From Halorientalis sp. IM1011 (lineage in GTDB: Archaea > Halobacteriota > Halobacteria > Halobacteriales > Haloarculaceae), in NCBI RefSeq assembly GCF_001989615.1, contig NZ_CP019067.1:2728001-2792000 (forward strand): a stretch of 64,000 bases of DNA, written 5' to 3'. Position 1 is the stretch's first letter. The number at the start of each line of letters is the position of its first letter. A program made the position numbers and the translations under genes. This document shows, one piece after another, positions 9,592-17,642 of this stretch. The notes beneath the pieces were generated by a model, which was not told the DNA's origin, made no database searches, and worked only from the letters and a program-made list of their open reading frames with translations.

Positions 9592-9855
9592 ATGAACAAA
9601 CACTTCGAAGACGCACAATACTACCTCAAACGTGCAGGCGAGACGGCGAAAAAAGGTGTCGTGGAAGAACTGGAGCCGATTCAGGAGCGGATCGAGGACG
9701 TCAGGGGTGGTGAGGACGAGGAACCGGAGCCGGGTCGGCTTGCGGAGATCCGGGCCGATCTGAAAGAGCTACAGGGGCGTGCCGAGGGTGAGGCCAAGGA
9801 GGCCATCGCCGACGCCCGGGAGAAGATCGACACCTACCGGAAGACGGAAGCCTGA
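9592..9855 (+). CDS. Small acidic helical protein of unknown function
   Basis: The protein has 87 residues, is highly charged and is predicted to be almost all helix, with heptad-like spacing in AEIRADLKELQGRAEGE. It has no cysteines, signal peptide or membrane segment. I do not recognise a characterised family, although similar small proteins occur across Halobacteria. The frame is open upstream to 9292, but the TATA box at 9563-9569 places transcription at about 9592. The tRNA-Val gene follows 42 bases downstream. Confidence 0.75.
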   Translation: MNKHFEDAQYYLKRAGETAKKGVVEELEPIQERIEDVRGGEDEEPEPGRLAEIRADLKELQGRAEGEAKEAIADAREKIDTYRKTEA

Positions 9856-9897
9856 GAGGTAACCCTTAAGTCCGGCGCAGGGGTAGCACCGAGCGCC

Positions 9898-9972
9898 GGG
9901 TTGGTGATCTAGTCCGGTTATGATATCTCCTTCACACGGAGAAAGCCGGCGGTTCAAATCCGCCCCAACCCA
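9898..9972 (+). tRNA. tRNA-Val (anticodon CAC)
   Basis: The cloverleaf folds fully. The acceptor arms are GGGTTGG (9898-9904) and CCAACCC (9965-9971), with discriminator A. The anticodon stem is TCTCC/GGAGA with loop TTCACAC, giving anticodon CAC. The T stem is GGCGG/CCGCC with loop TTCAAAT. CCA is not encoded, and there is no intron. Confidence 0.95.
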
Positions 9973-10085
9973 CTGAACTTCTCGCGGCGCTCACTCACGA
10001 GCGCCGCGAGTGAAGCGGTCGGCGGTTTGAACCCTGGAAGACGAACGAAGTGAGTCTTCCTCTGGTTCAAATCCGCCCCAACCCA
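9973..10085 (+). repeat. tRNA-Val-derived repeat and hairpin element
   Basis: Directly after the tRNA lies a perfect 11-bp hairpin (9981-9991 with 10000-10010, 8-base loop). Next comes GGCGGTTTGAACC (10021-10033), an inverted near-copy of the tRNA T arm, and a 7-bp hairpin GGAAGAC/GTCTTCC (10036-10060). It ends with an exact 22-base copy of the tRNA 3' end (10064-10085, same as 9951-9972). The inverted and direct T-arm copies can pair, so 10021-10077 may form one long hairpin. It resembles an att-site duplication but encloses only about 110 bases. Confidence 0.8.
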
Positions 10086-10209
10086 TCCGCTTCCTTCCTA
10101 CATTTGAAGGATACCGTGAGTCACGCAGATGTCGGTTCCGGTGTCAGCGTATAAACCACCGTATGCATCCGCCACCATCCTCTCACGCAACGGACTGGTA
10201 TCAACGGGT

Positions 10210-11148
10210 ATGGCAACGCAAACACGAGAGACCGGTCGATCCGGCTCCGAGAGTGGTGGCGGCGATGAGGGTCCGAGGACGGTCTCGGTCTCCGACGGGC
10301 GACGGCTCGCCTACGCGGAGTACGGTTCGCCGGACGGCACGCCGGTCGTCTTCCTCCACGGCACGCCTGGATCGCGGCGACTGGGGGAACTGTTCGACAC
10401 GGCGGCCCGGGAGCGCGGCGTCCGGATTCTGGCCCCCGACAGGCCGGGGTTCGGGGCGTCGTCGCCGTGGCGAGCGCGGTCGGTCAGTGATTGTGCGACT
10501 GTCGTGACCGCGGTGCTGGACGACGTCGGCGTCGAACGCGCCGGGCTGATCGCGTTCTCGGGTGGCTGTCCGTACGCACTCGCGACGGCAGCCACCTGTC
10601 CGGAGCGTGTCGATCGGGTCGACGTGATCTCCGGGGCGACACCACCCGACACGGGGGACGACCCTGCGATCCAGCGACTCCTGCATGGGCTAGCGACGCG
10701 GACGCCCTCGCTACTCGGCGGACTCTTTCGCGGGCAGACGTGGCTGGCCAGGCGTTTCGATCCGTCCATCGTGGTCTCTCAGTACACCGACGAGGCCGAG
10801 ACGATCCCGGATGAGATCGCCGATGTGGTCCGTTCGGATTTCGTCGAAGCGTTCGCCACACACCGGTCGGGTGCGGTCACCGAGTTCCAGCACGCGGCTT
10901 CGGGGTGGGGCATCGACTTCGACGACATCGACCTGCCGGTCCGCTTCTGTCACGGGGACGCCGACGCGAACGTCCCGATAGCGGGCGTCCGTCGACTCGC
11001 CGAGCGGATTCCTGGCGCGCAGGTGGAGACGGTCGCCGACGCCGACCATCTCCGAACGCTCCTCCGGTGCAGGGGTGACGTACTGGATCGTCACTGTTGC
11101 GGGACGACATGGGGCCGTGACGGACAGCGAGTCGATCCGGTCGATTAA
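10210..11148 (+). CDS. Alpha/beta-fold hydrolase
   Basis: Starting at the ATG at 10210 the protein has 312 residues. The oxyanion region is VVFLHGTPGSRR. The nucleophile serine is in AFSGGCPYA, the acid is D in CHGDADANVP, and the catalytic histidine is in ADADHLRTLL. The fold resembles epoxide hydrolases, haloperoxidases and esterases; the substrate is unknown. The last 25 residues (after DHLRTLL) are rich in Cys, His and Arg and look unlike a normal family tail, so a late frameshift is possible. An upstream in-frame start at 10129 exists but its extra residues are not family-like. Confidence 0.85.
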   Translation: MATQTRETGRSGSESGGGDEGPRTVSVSDGRRLAYAEYGSPDGTPVVFLHGTPGSRRLGELFDTAARERGVRILAPDRPGFGASSPWRARSVSDCATVVTAVLDDVGVERAGLIAFSGGCPYALATAATCPERVDRVDVISGATPPDTGDDPAIQRLLHGLATRTPSLLGGLFRGQTWLARRFDPSIVVSQYTDEAETIPDEIADVVRSDFVEAFATHRSGAVTEFQHAASGWGIDFDDIDLPVRFCHGDADANVPIAGVRRLAERIPGAQVETVADADHLRTLLRCRGDVLDRHCCGTTWGRDGQRVDPVD

Positions 11149-11182
11149 GACGGTGGCGGGGGAACTCGGGGTCGGACGGGGA

Positions 11183-11821
11183 ATGAAACGGATTCGGTTC
11201 TCGGTGATCTATCCGGAGCGGTTCGTCCATCCGCTACACCGGCGACTCGCCGGGGACGGCCCCCTCACCCGGGCGGAGTTGTTGATGTGGAGTCCGACAG
11301 CGGACGCGAGCGCGCTGTTCTGGTGTGACGGCGACCGGACGGCGACCGCGGAACTCGTCGACGCCATCGAGTCGGTTCGAGACAGGACGCTCGTCGGGGA
11401 CGAGGGCGGGACATATGTGATCCTCCGACAGCGCGAGTACGAGTTCTCGGGTGCAATTTTGACGACGGTCGCCGAGGCAGGGGTGATCTTCCTCCCGCCG
11501 GTGATCTTTCTCGATACTGGAGCGGTGCAGTTCGAGGCGGTCGGTGAGGCGGCGGCGGTCAGCGCGTTCCACGACGACCTCGCGACGCTCGGGGACGTCA
11601 CTATCGAACGGGTCCGCGAGTTCGAGCGCCAGCGGTCGCCGTCGACGCTAACCGACCGCCAGCGAGCCGCTCTCGAAGCGGGGCTCGCAGTGGGATACTA
11701 CGAGGTGCCGCGCGACGGGACGGTCGAGGACGTGGCGGCGATACTCGAGTGTGCACCGAGTACGGCGGGAGAACTCCTGCGGAAAGCCGAGGCGGCCGTC
11801 ATTGCGGCCACCGTGGGATAG
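11183..11821 (+). CDS. Bat-like helix-turn-helix regulator (HTH_10)
   Basis: The protein has 212 residues and begins MKRIRFSVIYPERFVHPLHR. Its C-terminal third has the haloarchaeal bacterio-opsin-activator HTH pattern: LTDRQRAALEAGLAVGYYEVPRDGTVEDVA, followed by the recognition region APSTAGELLRKAE. The N-terminal domain is of the unassigned sensor type common in this family. The ATG at 11183 is used because the frame upstream, open to 11075, overlaps the hydrolase. It may regulate the hydrolase 34 bases upstream, but its targets are unknown. It is convergent with the FAD protein. Confidence 0.88.
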   Translation: MKRIRFSVIYPERFVHPLHRRLAGDGPLTRAELLMWSPTADASALFWCDGDRTATAELVDAIESVRDRTLVGDEGGTYVILRQREYEFSGAILTTVAEAGVIFLPPVIFLDTGAVQFEAVGEAAAVSAFHDDLATLGDVTIERVREFERQRSPSTLTDRQRAALEAGLAVGYYEVPRDGTVEDVAAILECAPSTAGELLRKAEAAVIAATVG

Positions 11822-11850
11822 GCGCGACGCTCGGCGATCCGTGATCGGGT

Positions 11851-12435
11851 TCACTCCCCCGCCATCCCGCCGAAGGTTTCGTCGGCGTCGGCGGGCGTAT
11901 CGAAGTCGTGGTAGTTCTCGCCGCGTTCCTTGCTGAGGATGTTCAGCGCCGCAGCAGCGCCGTCGCCGGCGGAGATGACGGCCTGCCACTCCTCGGCGCG
12001 GACCATCGCGCCGGTGGCGTAGGCATCGTCGACGCTGGTCTCCATGTCCACGTCCACGTCGACGGTCTCGTCGTCGGTGAAGTCACAGCCCAGTGCTTCG
12101 GCGAGATCGCGGTTCGCACCGGTCGCGAGCACGAGGTAGTCGGCGTCGTACTCCCCGTCGGCCGAGGTGACGGTGAAGCCGTCGCCGGTAGACTCGACGT
12201 CGGTGACTTCCTCGCCCTGGTTGCGCTCGACGCCGAAGCTGTCGACCTGGTTCCGGAGTGTCGCCATGTAGGCCGAGCCGTCCTCGGAGCCGAGTCCCGG
12301 GTAGTTGAACAGGTGGGCCTTGTGCATCCAGGTGGCGTCGGTGTCGAAGACGGTCGCGTCGACCCCGTTTTTCTGGAGGAACAGTGCGGCACTAAGGCCG
12401 GCGGGACCGCCGCCGACGATGGCTGCGTTGGCCAT
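11851..12435 (-). CDS. Short FAD-dependent oxidoreductase, thioredoxin-reductase-like
   Basis: Starting at 12435 the protein has 194 residues. The FAD-binding Rossmann motif is at the very start (AIVGGGPAGLSAALFL), and the second FAD contact is YLVLATGAN and YATGAMVRAEEWQAVISAGDGAAAA. There is no CxxC disulphide and no separate NADPH domain, so it is about two thirds the length of thioredoxin reductase and probably not one. Short proteins of this type recur in Halobacteria with unknown partners. The electron donor is unknown. Confidence 0.88.
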   Translation of the reverse strand: MANAAIVGGGPAGLSAALFLQKNGVDATVFDTDATWMHKAHLFNYPGLGSEDGSAYMATLRNQVDSFGVERNQGEEVTDVESTGDGFTVTSADGEYDADYLVLATGANRDLAEALGCDFTDDETVDVDVDMETSVDDAYATGAMVRAEEWQAVISAGDGAAAALNILSKERGENYHDFDTPADADETFGGMAGE

Positions 12436-12614
12436 ACGCCATTCACGGCCGCGTGACGGAAGACCGTTTGGCCAGCGGCGATCCGTGACTACACGACGGC
12501 CTCTCGACGACATCGGCGGCGATCTTCCGAAGATTCCAACGTGCCAGTGTGTACGTTTATATGGGATTACACGACCACTGATAGATACAGGGGTGTCGAC
12601 GCCCCGGTCAGACA

Positions 12615-13334
12615 ATGGAGTACGACATTCGCGGCAAGAACGGATTCGCGGACGTAGAGGTCGCCCTGGATGCAAACGAGCAGATCCTCGCGGAGCCGGG
12701 AGCGATGGTCAGCTACGACCCCGGCATCGAGATGACGACGGACACGGGTAGTGGGGGCCTGCTGGACTCGGCCAAGCGGTCGATGCTTGGGGGCGAATCG
12801 GTGTTCATGAACACGTTCACGGCCCAACAGCCCGGCAGCGTCTATCTCGCGCCGCCGGCACCGGGCGACGTTCGGGCACGATTCCTCGACAACGACACGG
12901 TCTACGCCGATTCGGGGTCGTACCTGGCATCGGAACCCAACGTCGACGTGACGACCGAGTTCCAGGGCGCGTCGAAGTTCTTCACCAGCGGCGACGTGTT
13001 CCTCTTGAAGCTCACGGGGACGGGTACGGTCTTCCTCGACAGCTACGGTGCGATGGAGACCATCGAACTGGGACAGGGCGAGCAGTTCAACGTCGACACT
13101 GACCACATCGTCGCCTTCGACGCATCCGTCGAGTACTCGACGTTTCGGCCGGGCGGCGTCAAGAGTCGGGCGTTCGGCGACGAGGGGAAAGTCGCCAGGT
13201 TCTCGGGGCCGGGCAAGATCTGGATCCAGAACCGCGACTTCGAGAGCCTCGCCGAGAAGGTCGCAGAGGAGATTCCCGGCGGCGGTGGCGGCGGGGACGA
13301 CGACGGCGGGATCGGCGTCGACGACTTCCTCTAG
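12615..13334 (+). CDS. AIM24 / TIGR00266-family protein
   Basis: The 239-residue protein has the beta-rich duplicated fold of the AIM24 (tryptophan-RNA-binding-attenuator-like) family: ILAEPGAMVSYDPGIEM near the start, GQGEQFNVDTDHIVAFDASVEY in the middle and GPGKIWIQNRDFESLAEKV near the end. A glycine-rich then acidic tail, ending DDFL, follows. No signal peptide or membrane helix is visible. The biochemical role of the family is unknown. TATA-like sequences occur near 12553 and 12586; the latter fits a leaderless start. Confidence 0.9.
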   Translation: MEYDIRGKNGFADVEVALDANEQILAEPGAMVSYDPGIEMTTDTGSGGLLDSAKRSMLGGESVFMNTFTAQQPGSVYLAPPAPGDVRARFLDNDTVYADSGSYLASEPNVDVTTEFQGASKFFTSGDVFLLKLTGTGTVFLDSYGAMETIELGQGEQFNVDTDHIVAFDASVEYSTFRPGGVKSRAFGDEGKVARFSGPGKIWIQNRDFESLAEKVAEEIPGGGGGGDDDGGIGVDDFL

Positions 13335-13399
13335 ATCCGATCGCGTTCTTTCGGCCCGTGCGGACCAGGTATTTAGTGGTACAGTCCCTAGGGAACTCG

Positions 13400-14749
13400 A
13401 TGTCCCGGACGCCACCTGGTCCCAAAGGACGACCGGTTTTCGGCAGCGCCCGTCAGTACGCCCGCGACCCGTTCACGTTCGTGACGGCGCTGGAACGGGC
13501 CTACGGCGGGATCGCCCGGTTCGACATGGGACCGCTGGAGACGTACGTGGTCACCGACCCGGCGGCGATCCAGCGCATCCTCGTCTCCGACGCGGCGAAC
13601 TTCGAGAAGCCCGCGTTTCAGGACGACGCCCTCGGCGATCTGCTCGGCGAGGGACTCCTCCTCAGCGAGGGGGAGACCTGGCGGACACAGCGCGACCTGG
13701 CGAATCCGGCCTTCGAGATGTCGCGGCTGTCTGGGATGGCCGACCGGATCGTCGACCACGCCGAGTCGATGGTCGACGGCTGGGCGGCCGGCGACGTGAT
13801 CGACGCAGAGGAGGCGATGACCGGCGTCACGCTGAACGTCATCCTCGATCTGATGATGGGCGTCGAACTCGAGGAGGCACGGGTCGAACACGTCCGCGAG
13901 CAACTGGAGCCGCTGGGAAAGCGGTTCGAACCGGACCCGATCCGTTTCGCCCTCCCGGACTGGGTCCCGATGCCCGACGACGCCGAGTTCGAGGCGGCGG
14001 TCGCGGAACTGGAGACCGTGATCGACGAGATCGTGCGCCGTCGTCGCGACGACATCGGCCGCGAGGGTGACCCGGATGCGCCGATGGACTTCCTGTCGAT
14101 CCTCCTTCGTGCGAGGGGCCGCGGCGAGCAGACCGACGAGCAGATCCGCGACGAGATGATGACGATGTTGCTGGCCGGGCACGACACGACGGCGCTGACG
14201 CTGACCTACACCTGGTATCTGCTCTCGGAACACCCCGAGGTCGAGCGCCGGGTCCACGACGAACTCGACGCGGTGCTGGGCGACGGGCGACCCACGATGG
14301 CCGACGTGCGCGAGCTGGAGTACACCACCTGGACCATCGAGGAGGCGATGCGGCTCTACCCACCGGTGTACACGATGTTCCGGTCGCCGACACGGCCGAT
14401 CGAGATCGACGGTTACACCGTGCCGGCGGGGACGAGCATCATGCTCCCCCAGTGGGCCGTCCACCGCTCGGAGGAGTACTGGGAGGATCCGGAGACGTTC
14501 GATCCCGAGCGGTTCAGCCCCGAGCGCCGGACAGATCGGCCCCGGTTCGCCTACTTCCCGTTCGGCGGCGGGCCGCGCCACTGCATCGGCAAACACCTGG
14601 CGATGCTGGAGGCCCGGTCGATTCTCGCCACCGTCGCGGACCGCTACCGACTGGAGTTTCTGGGCGAGTCACCGCTCGACCTGCTCCCGACGCTGACCGC
14701 ACACCCGCGACAGGAGATGTCGATGCGGGTGGTACCCCGCGAGACGTAG
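13400..14749 (+). CDS. Cytochrome P450
   Basis: The 449-residue protein carries every P450 signature. The I-helix oxygen-binding motif is AGHDTT (259-264), and the ExxR pair is E315 and R318 in EEAMRLYPP. The heme cysteine is C395 in FPFGGGPRHCIGKHLA. It has no membrane anchor, so it is a soluble CYP resembling bacterial fatty-acid or terpenoid hydroxylases. The ATG at 13400 is supported by a TATA-like TATTTAG about 27 bases upstream. A perfect 10-bp palindrome TCCCTAGGGA lies between the TATA box and the ATG and could be an operator. No ferredoxin or reductase gene is adjacent. Confidence 0.95.
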   Translation: MSRTPPGPKGRPVFGSARQYARDPFTFVTALERAYGGIARFDMGPLETYVVTDPAAIQRILVSDAANFEKPAFQDDALGDLLGEGLLLSEGETWRTQRDLANPAFEMSRLSGMADRIVDHAESMVDGWAAGDVIDAEEAMTGVTLNVILDLMMGVELEEARVEHVREQLEPLGKRFEPDPIRFALPDWVPMPDDAEFEAAVAELETVIDEIVRRRRDDIGREGDPDAPMDFLSILLRARGRGEQTDEQIRDEMMTMLLAGHDTTALTLTYTWYLLSEHPEVERRVHDELDAVLGDGRPTMADVRELEYTTWTIEEAMRLYPPVYTMFRSPTRPIEIDGYTVPAGTSIMLPQWAVHRSEEYWEDPETFDPERFSPERRTDRPRFAYFPFGGGPRHCIGKHLAMLEARSILATVADRYRLEFLGESPLDLLPTLTAHPRQEMSMRVVPRET

Positions 14750-14750
14750 C

Positions 14751-15581
14751 TCAGGGTGGCTCGCGCTGGTCCACGTCGGTCTGGAGGGTGCCCGTGACTC
14801 CGGTCCAGTCGTCCTGCGGGCCGTCGAGGGTCACAGTAACGTCGTCGCGGTACTCGTCGGCGCTCCAGCCGAAGACCCACCACGAGTTGGTGCCGTGCAC
14901 CGTCGCCGACGCGTAGACTTCCGTGTCCGCGTCGGTGTCGTAGCTGGCGTATACCGCCGAATCGTACTCGTAACACTCGATCCGGTCGGGGCCGGGAGTA
15001 TCACACGCCGTGGGTCGACGGTCGACCTGCGGGCCGAACACGGGTTCATCGTCCCACGGCGTCGCGGTGTCGATGCTCCGGTCGACGGGAACGGTCACCT
15101 CGACGCGGACGTTTCGCGTGTCGTTGACCACCATCGAGGGGTTTCCGGGCTCGTACTCGTCCTCGGAGATCTCGACTCGTTCGCCGCGCCCGTCCCGCTC
15201 GACGAACTCGTAGTACTCAGGTGTGACCCGCAACTCGGCGGCCGAGAGCGCGAGCATCGGGCCGCGATCGGTCTCGACCACCTCGTAGGTGAGCGGGCCG
15301 GACCGATTCGTCCCGGTCTCGACGGCGGCCGCTCCGAGGTCGGTGCCGTCGGTCGCGTCCGGCACCGGCAGGTAGACCGTCGCGTTCGTGAGGGTTCCGT
15401 TGGTCGAGAGCGTCACCTCGTAGGTGTACTCGCTCTCGTAGCTGGTGCGGTAGAGGTGGCCGCTGTAGAGCCACATCGCACCGAACACGACCGCCAGCAG
15501 AACCACTAACGCGAGGACGATACCGAGTGCCACACGTCGCCAGTTGTCGACCAGTCTCGACCCAGTCGTCTCGTCGGTCAT
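14751..15581 (-). CDS. Membrane-anchored extracytoplasmic protein of unknown function
   Basis: The protein has 276 residues. One membrane helix (about residues 18-41, ALGIVLALVVLLAVVFGAMW) is followed by a beta-rich, acidic domain with several N-glycosylation sites (NGT, NAT, NRS) and two cysteines in CDTPGPDRIECYEY that could form a disulphide. The topology suggests a single-pass protein with its domain outside the cell. I do not recognise the family. The start used is the ATG at 15581; 15608 is possible. The gene is convergent with the P450, one base apart. Confidence 0.8.
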   Translation of the reverse strand: MTDETTGSRLVDNWRRVALGIVLALVVLLAVVFGAMWLYSGHLYRTSYESEYTYEVTLSTNGTLTNATVYLPVPDATDGTDLGAAAVETGTNRSGPLTYEVVETDRGPMLALSAAELRVTPEYYEFVERDGRGERVEISEDEYEPGNPSMVVNDTRNVRVEVTVPVDRSIDTATPWDDEPVFGPQVDRRPTACDTPGPDRIECYEYDSAVYASYDTDADTEVYASATVHGTNSWWVFGWSADEYRDDVTVTLDGPQDDWTGVTGTLQTDVDQREPP

Positions 15582-15620
15582 CCCCGAGTAAATGCGGTCG
15601 ACTGACAAGAAGGTTCGTCC

Positions 15621-15731
15621 TCAACTAACGATCTCGTCGATCTCGGCGTGCCCGAAACAGACGCGACTCCCGGTCATCGCGACGCGCTCACAACCGTCCT
15701 CGCCGCAGGTTTGCATGGTAGGAAAGCACAT
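15621..15731 (-). CDS. Possible microprotein with C2CH zinc-finger pattern
   Basis: This is a 36-residue reading frame (31 residues if it starts at 15716) ending IDEIVS. It has two cysteines four residues apart, CGEDGC, and a later CFGH, which together could bind one zinc ion. Haloarchaea encode many such very small zinc-finger proteins. The frame is open much further upstream, but that part overlaps the HtpX-like gene and reads as a shadow. It could instead be chance. Confidence 0.45.
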   Translation of the reverse strand: MCFPTMQTCGEDGCERVAMTGSRVCFGHAEIDEIVS

Positions 15732-15789
15732 CCTGTCACAGGGTTCGGCCACGGACGGATACCCCTGTCGGCCGGTCACTCGTCGACAC

Positions 15790-16731
15790 TCACCGGACGA
15801 TCCGCTGGTCGCTCGTCCGTGCGTGTTCGCGCAGACGCTCGATGCGTTCGTCGACGGCGGGATGAGTCGAGAGAATCTCTCCGAGCGTGCCGTCCTCGTC
15901 GCCGCGGGTGTACAGCGGCGAGAGCAGACTCCAGTTCGGGTCCTGTACCCGGTCGATCTTGGCCAGTGCACGGGCCAGCGCGAGCGGATCGCCGGTCACC
16001 GACGCGGCGCGGTCGTCGGCGGCCAGTTCCCGCCGGCGCGAGTGGGCGCGGATCAGGAGTGTGAGCACGAAAAAGAGGACGACGACGGCGTTGCCGATCA
16101 GCAGGCGAAACCGGCCGATCGACCCCTCGGCCCACCGGGTCGGACGGCCGCGGATCCAGGCCACGCCACGGGCCACCCCTGTCAGAAAGAGCAGGGCGGG
16201 CGACAGCACGACGGTGACGATTCCGACCAGCGTGCGGAGGCCGCTGTAGGCGAGCGTCTGGATCAGGCTATCGCGGTGCTCCAGGTGGGCGAACTCGTGG
16301 ACGAGGATTCCCTCCAGTTCGGCCGGCGAGAGCAGGCGAAACAGCGACCGGTCGAGGACCACCGCGCCGTCGCGCCGACTTCCGAGCGACAGGGCGTTGG
16401 GTACCGCCATGTCCGCGACGAGCAGTCGGGGCGTTTCGATGCGCATGTCGGCGGCCAGTCGATCGGCACGCCGGTACAGTTCCGGCGCGCGCTCCCGAGT
16501 GAGGGCGGTCGCGTCGACGCTCTCGAGCAACCGACTGGTGCCGTACTGGTAGCTGAGATAGCTCAGGACGAGCGTCGTGACGGCGACGACGACCACTGTC
16601 GTCCCCAGCGGCGGCCGACTCGACCAGAACCAGACCAACAGGGCGTAGACCAACCAGGCGGCGAGTCCGTACCCGACGAGCAAGGAGAGTCCGACGCCGG
16701 CCATGAGCGCGCGCAGTCCCAGCCGACCCAT
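15790..16731 (-). CDS. htpX: HtpX-like M48 family zinc metalloprotease
   Basis: The 313-residue protein has two N-terminal membrane helices (about 8-35 and 43-62) and two more after the active site. The zinc-binding HEXXH motif is HEFAH at 145-149, and the third ligand is expected in RELAADDRAA, as in M48 peptidases. A substrate-cleft segment NALSLG precedes the active site. It should degrade misfolded membrane proteins with the active site in the cytoplasm. The ATG at 16731 is chosen; 16758 is an alternative. Confidence 0.92.
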   Translation of the reverse strand: MGRLGLRALMAGVGLSLLVGYGLAAWLVYALLVWFWSSRPPLGTTVVVVAVTTLVLSYLSYQYGTSRLLESVDATALTRERAPELYRRADRLAADMRIETPRLLVADMAVPNALSLGSRRDGAVVLDRSLFRLLSPAELEGILVHEFAHLEHRDSLIQTLAYSGLRTLVGIVTVVLSPALLFLTGVARGVAWIRGRPTRWAEGSIGRFRLLIGNAVVVLFFVLTLLIRAHSRRRELAADDRAASVTGDPLALARALAKIDRVQDPNWSLLSPLYTRGDEDGTLGEILSTHPAVDERIERLREHARTSDQRIVR

Positions 16732-16826
16732 GGATTGGCTTAACCCACTCCCGCGCAAAGGCGTGTCGTCTCGAAACTGTCACCGTAGCCCAAAGATTGA
16801 AATCGAACGACGGGATAGCTACGAAC

Positions 16827-17072
16827 GTGCCGACTGTCGAAGTCTCGCTTCCACAGGACGTACACGCGCAGTTCGAACGGCTCGTCGAGGAGGAGTTCGT
16901 CACACAGGAGGAGGCCGTCGAGGAGTTGCTCTCGTCGGGACTGGACGCGTATACGCGTAATCTGTCCGGCGACGACCGGGAGGCGACGGACGTGGCCGAC
17001 GAGTTCGCCGAGGACATGTGGGACACCGCCGAGGACCCGGCCGCCGGCGGCCCCGACGACGATTATCTCTGA
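16827..17072 (+). CDS. Small ribbon-helix-helix-like protein
   Basis: The protein has 81 residues and starts with GTG at 16827. PTVEVSLPQDVHAQFERLVEEEFVTQEEAVEELLSSGL (residues 2 to about 39) matches a ribbon-helix-helix strand followed by two helices. A strongly acidic tail ends DDDYL. The in-frame TTG at 16797 is unlikely. It could be a DNA-binding regulator or an antitoxin-like protein, but no toxin gene is adjacent. It is divergent from htpX. Confidence 0.75.
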   Translation: MPTVEVSLPQDVHAQFERLVEEEFVTQEEAVEELLSSGLDAYTRNLSGDDREATDVADEFAEDMWDTAEDPAAGGPDDDYL

Positions 17073-17101
17073 ACAGCCGGGCGCCCGCCCGGACCGATTT
17101 T

Positions 17102-17455
17102 TCAGTCCGCCACGGTGACGGTGGCCTCGTCGAGAAACTCCCAGTCGTCCAGCTGCGCGGCCGTCAGCAGGTCCTCGAGCAACTGGCCGCCGGTCTCGGA
17201 CGCGCTCGCCTCGTCCTCGCTCTCGATGGCCACCGTCGCCGCTCCCTCGACGGTGATCCGATAGGGATCGAACGGGCCGGAGGGGAACTCGTACACGTCG
17301 ATGGCTTCCGCGGTGACCGACTCGAATGTCTCACCGCCGGCCTCGCGGACCGATTCCCGGACCGAGTCGGCGGCGTCGCTTTTGGCCGTCCCGGTCGTGC
17401 CGGCACTGACCGTCGCGACCGTCTCGAACCCCCGCGTCACGTGATAGGTAGTCAT
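17102..17455 (-). CDS. Conserved haloarchaeal-type protein of unknown function
   Basis: The protein has 117 residues, is acidic, and begins MTTYHVTRGFETVATVSAG. It appears to be an alternating alpha/beta protein with the repeated theme of strands rich in V and T. It has no cysteines, membrane helices or recognised motifs. The start at 17455 is chosen because the longer frame (to 17560) adds Arg/His/Cys-rich shadow sequence. It is convergent with the ribbon-helix-helix gene. No function can be assigned. Confidence 0.65.
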   Translation of the reverse strand: MTTYHVTRGFETVATVSAGTTGTAKSDAADSVRESVREAGGETFESVTAEAIDVYEFPSGPFDPYRITVEGAATVAIESEDEASASETGGQLLEDLLTAAQLDDWEFLDEATVTVAD

Positions 17456-17642
17456 GGTCACCGGTTGTCGGTCGGGCGTCTTTAGATGGCCGGTCTGGAA
17501 CGCTCGGCGGCCAGCGGCAACCTGGACCGAGTTGCCTCGGTGTCCGCATCCGGCTCTCATCGAAGCCGGGTAAACGAGATGGGGGGTTCCCGGCGGGTGA
17601 GGACGCCGCTACTGGTGACGGACGGGAGAGGAGAGGGAACCG

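Noticed and set aside
9973-10085. A CRISPR-like repeat behind tRNA-Val
   Set aside because: There is no regular repeat-spacer array; the repeats are tRNA-derived and occur once each in direct and inverted form. No CRISPR array is seen anywhere in the window.
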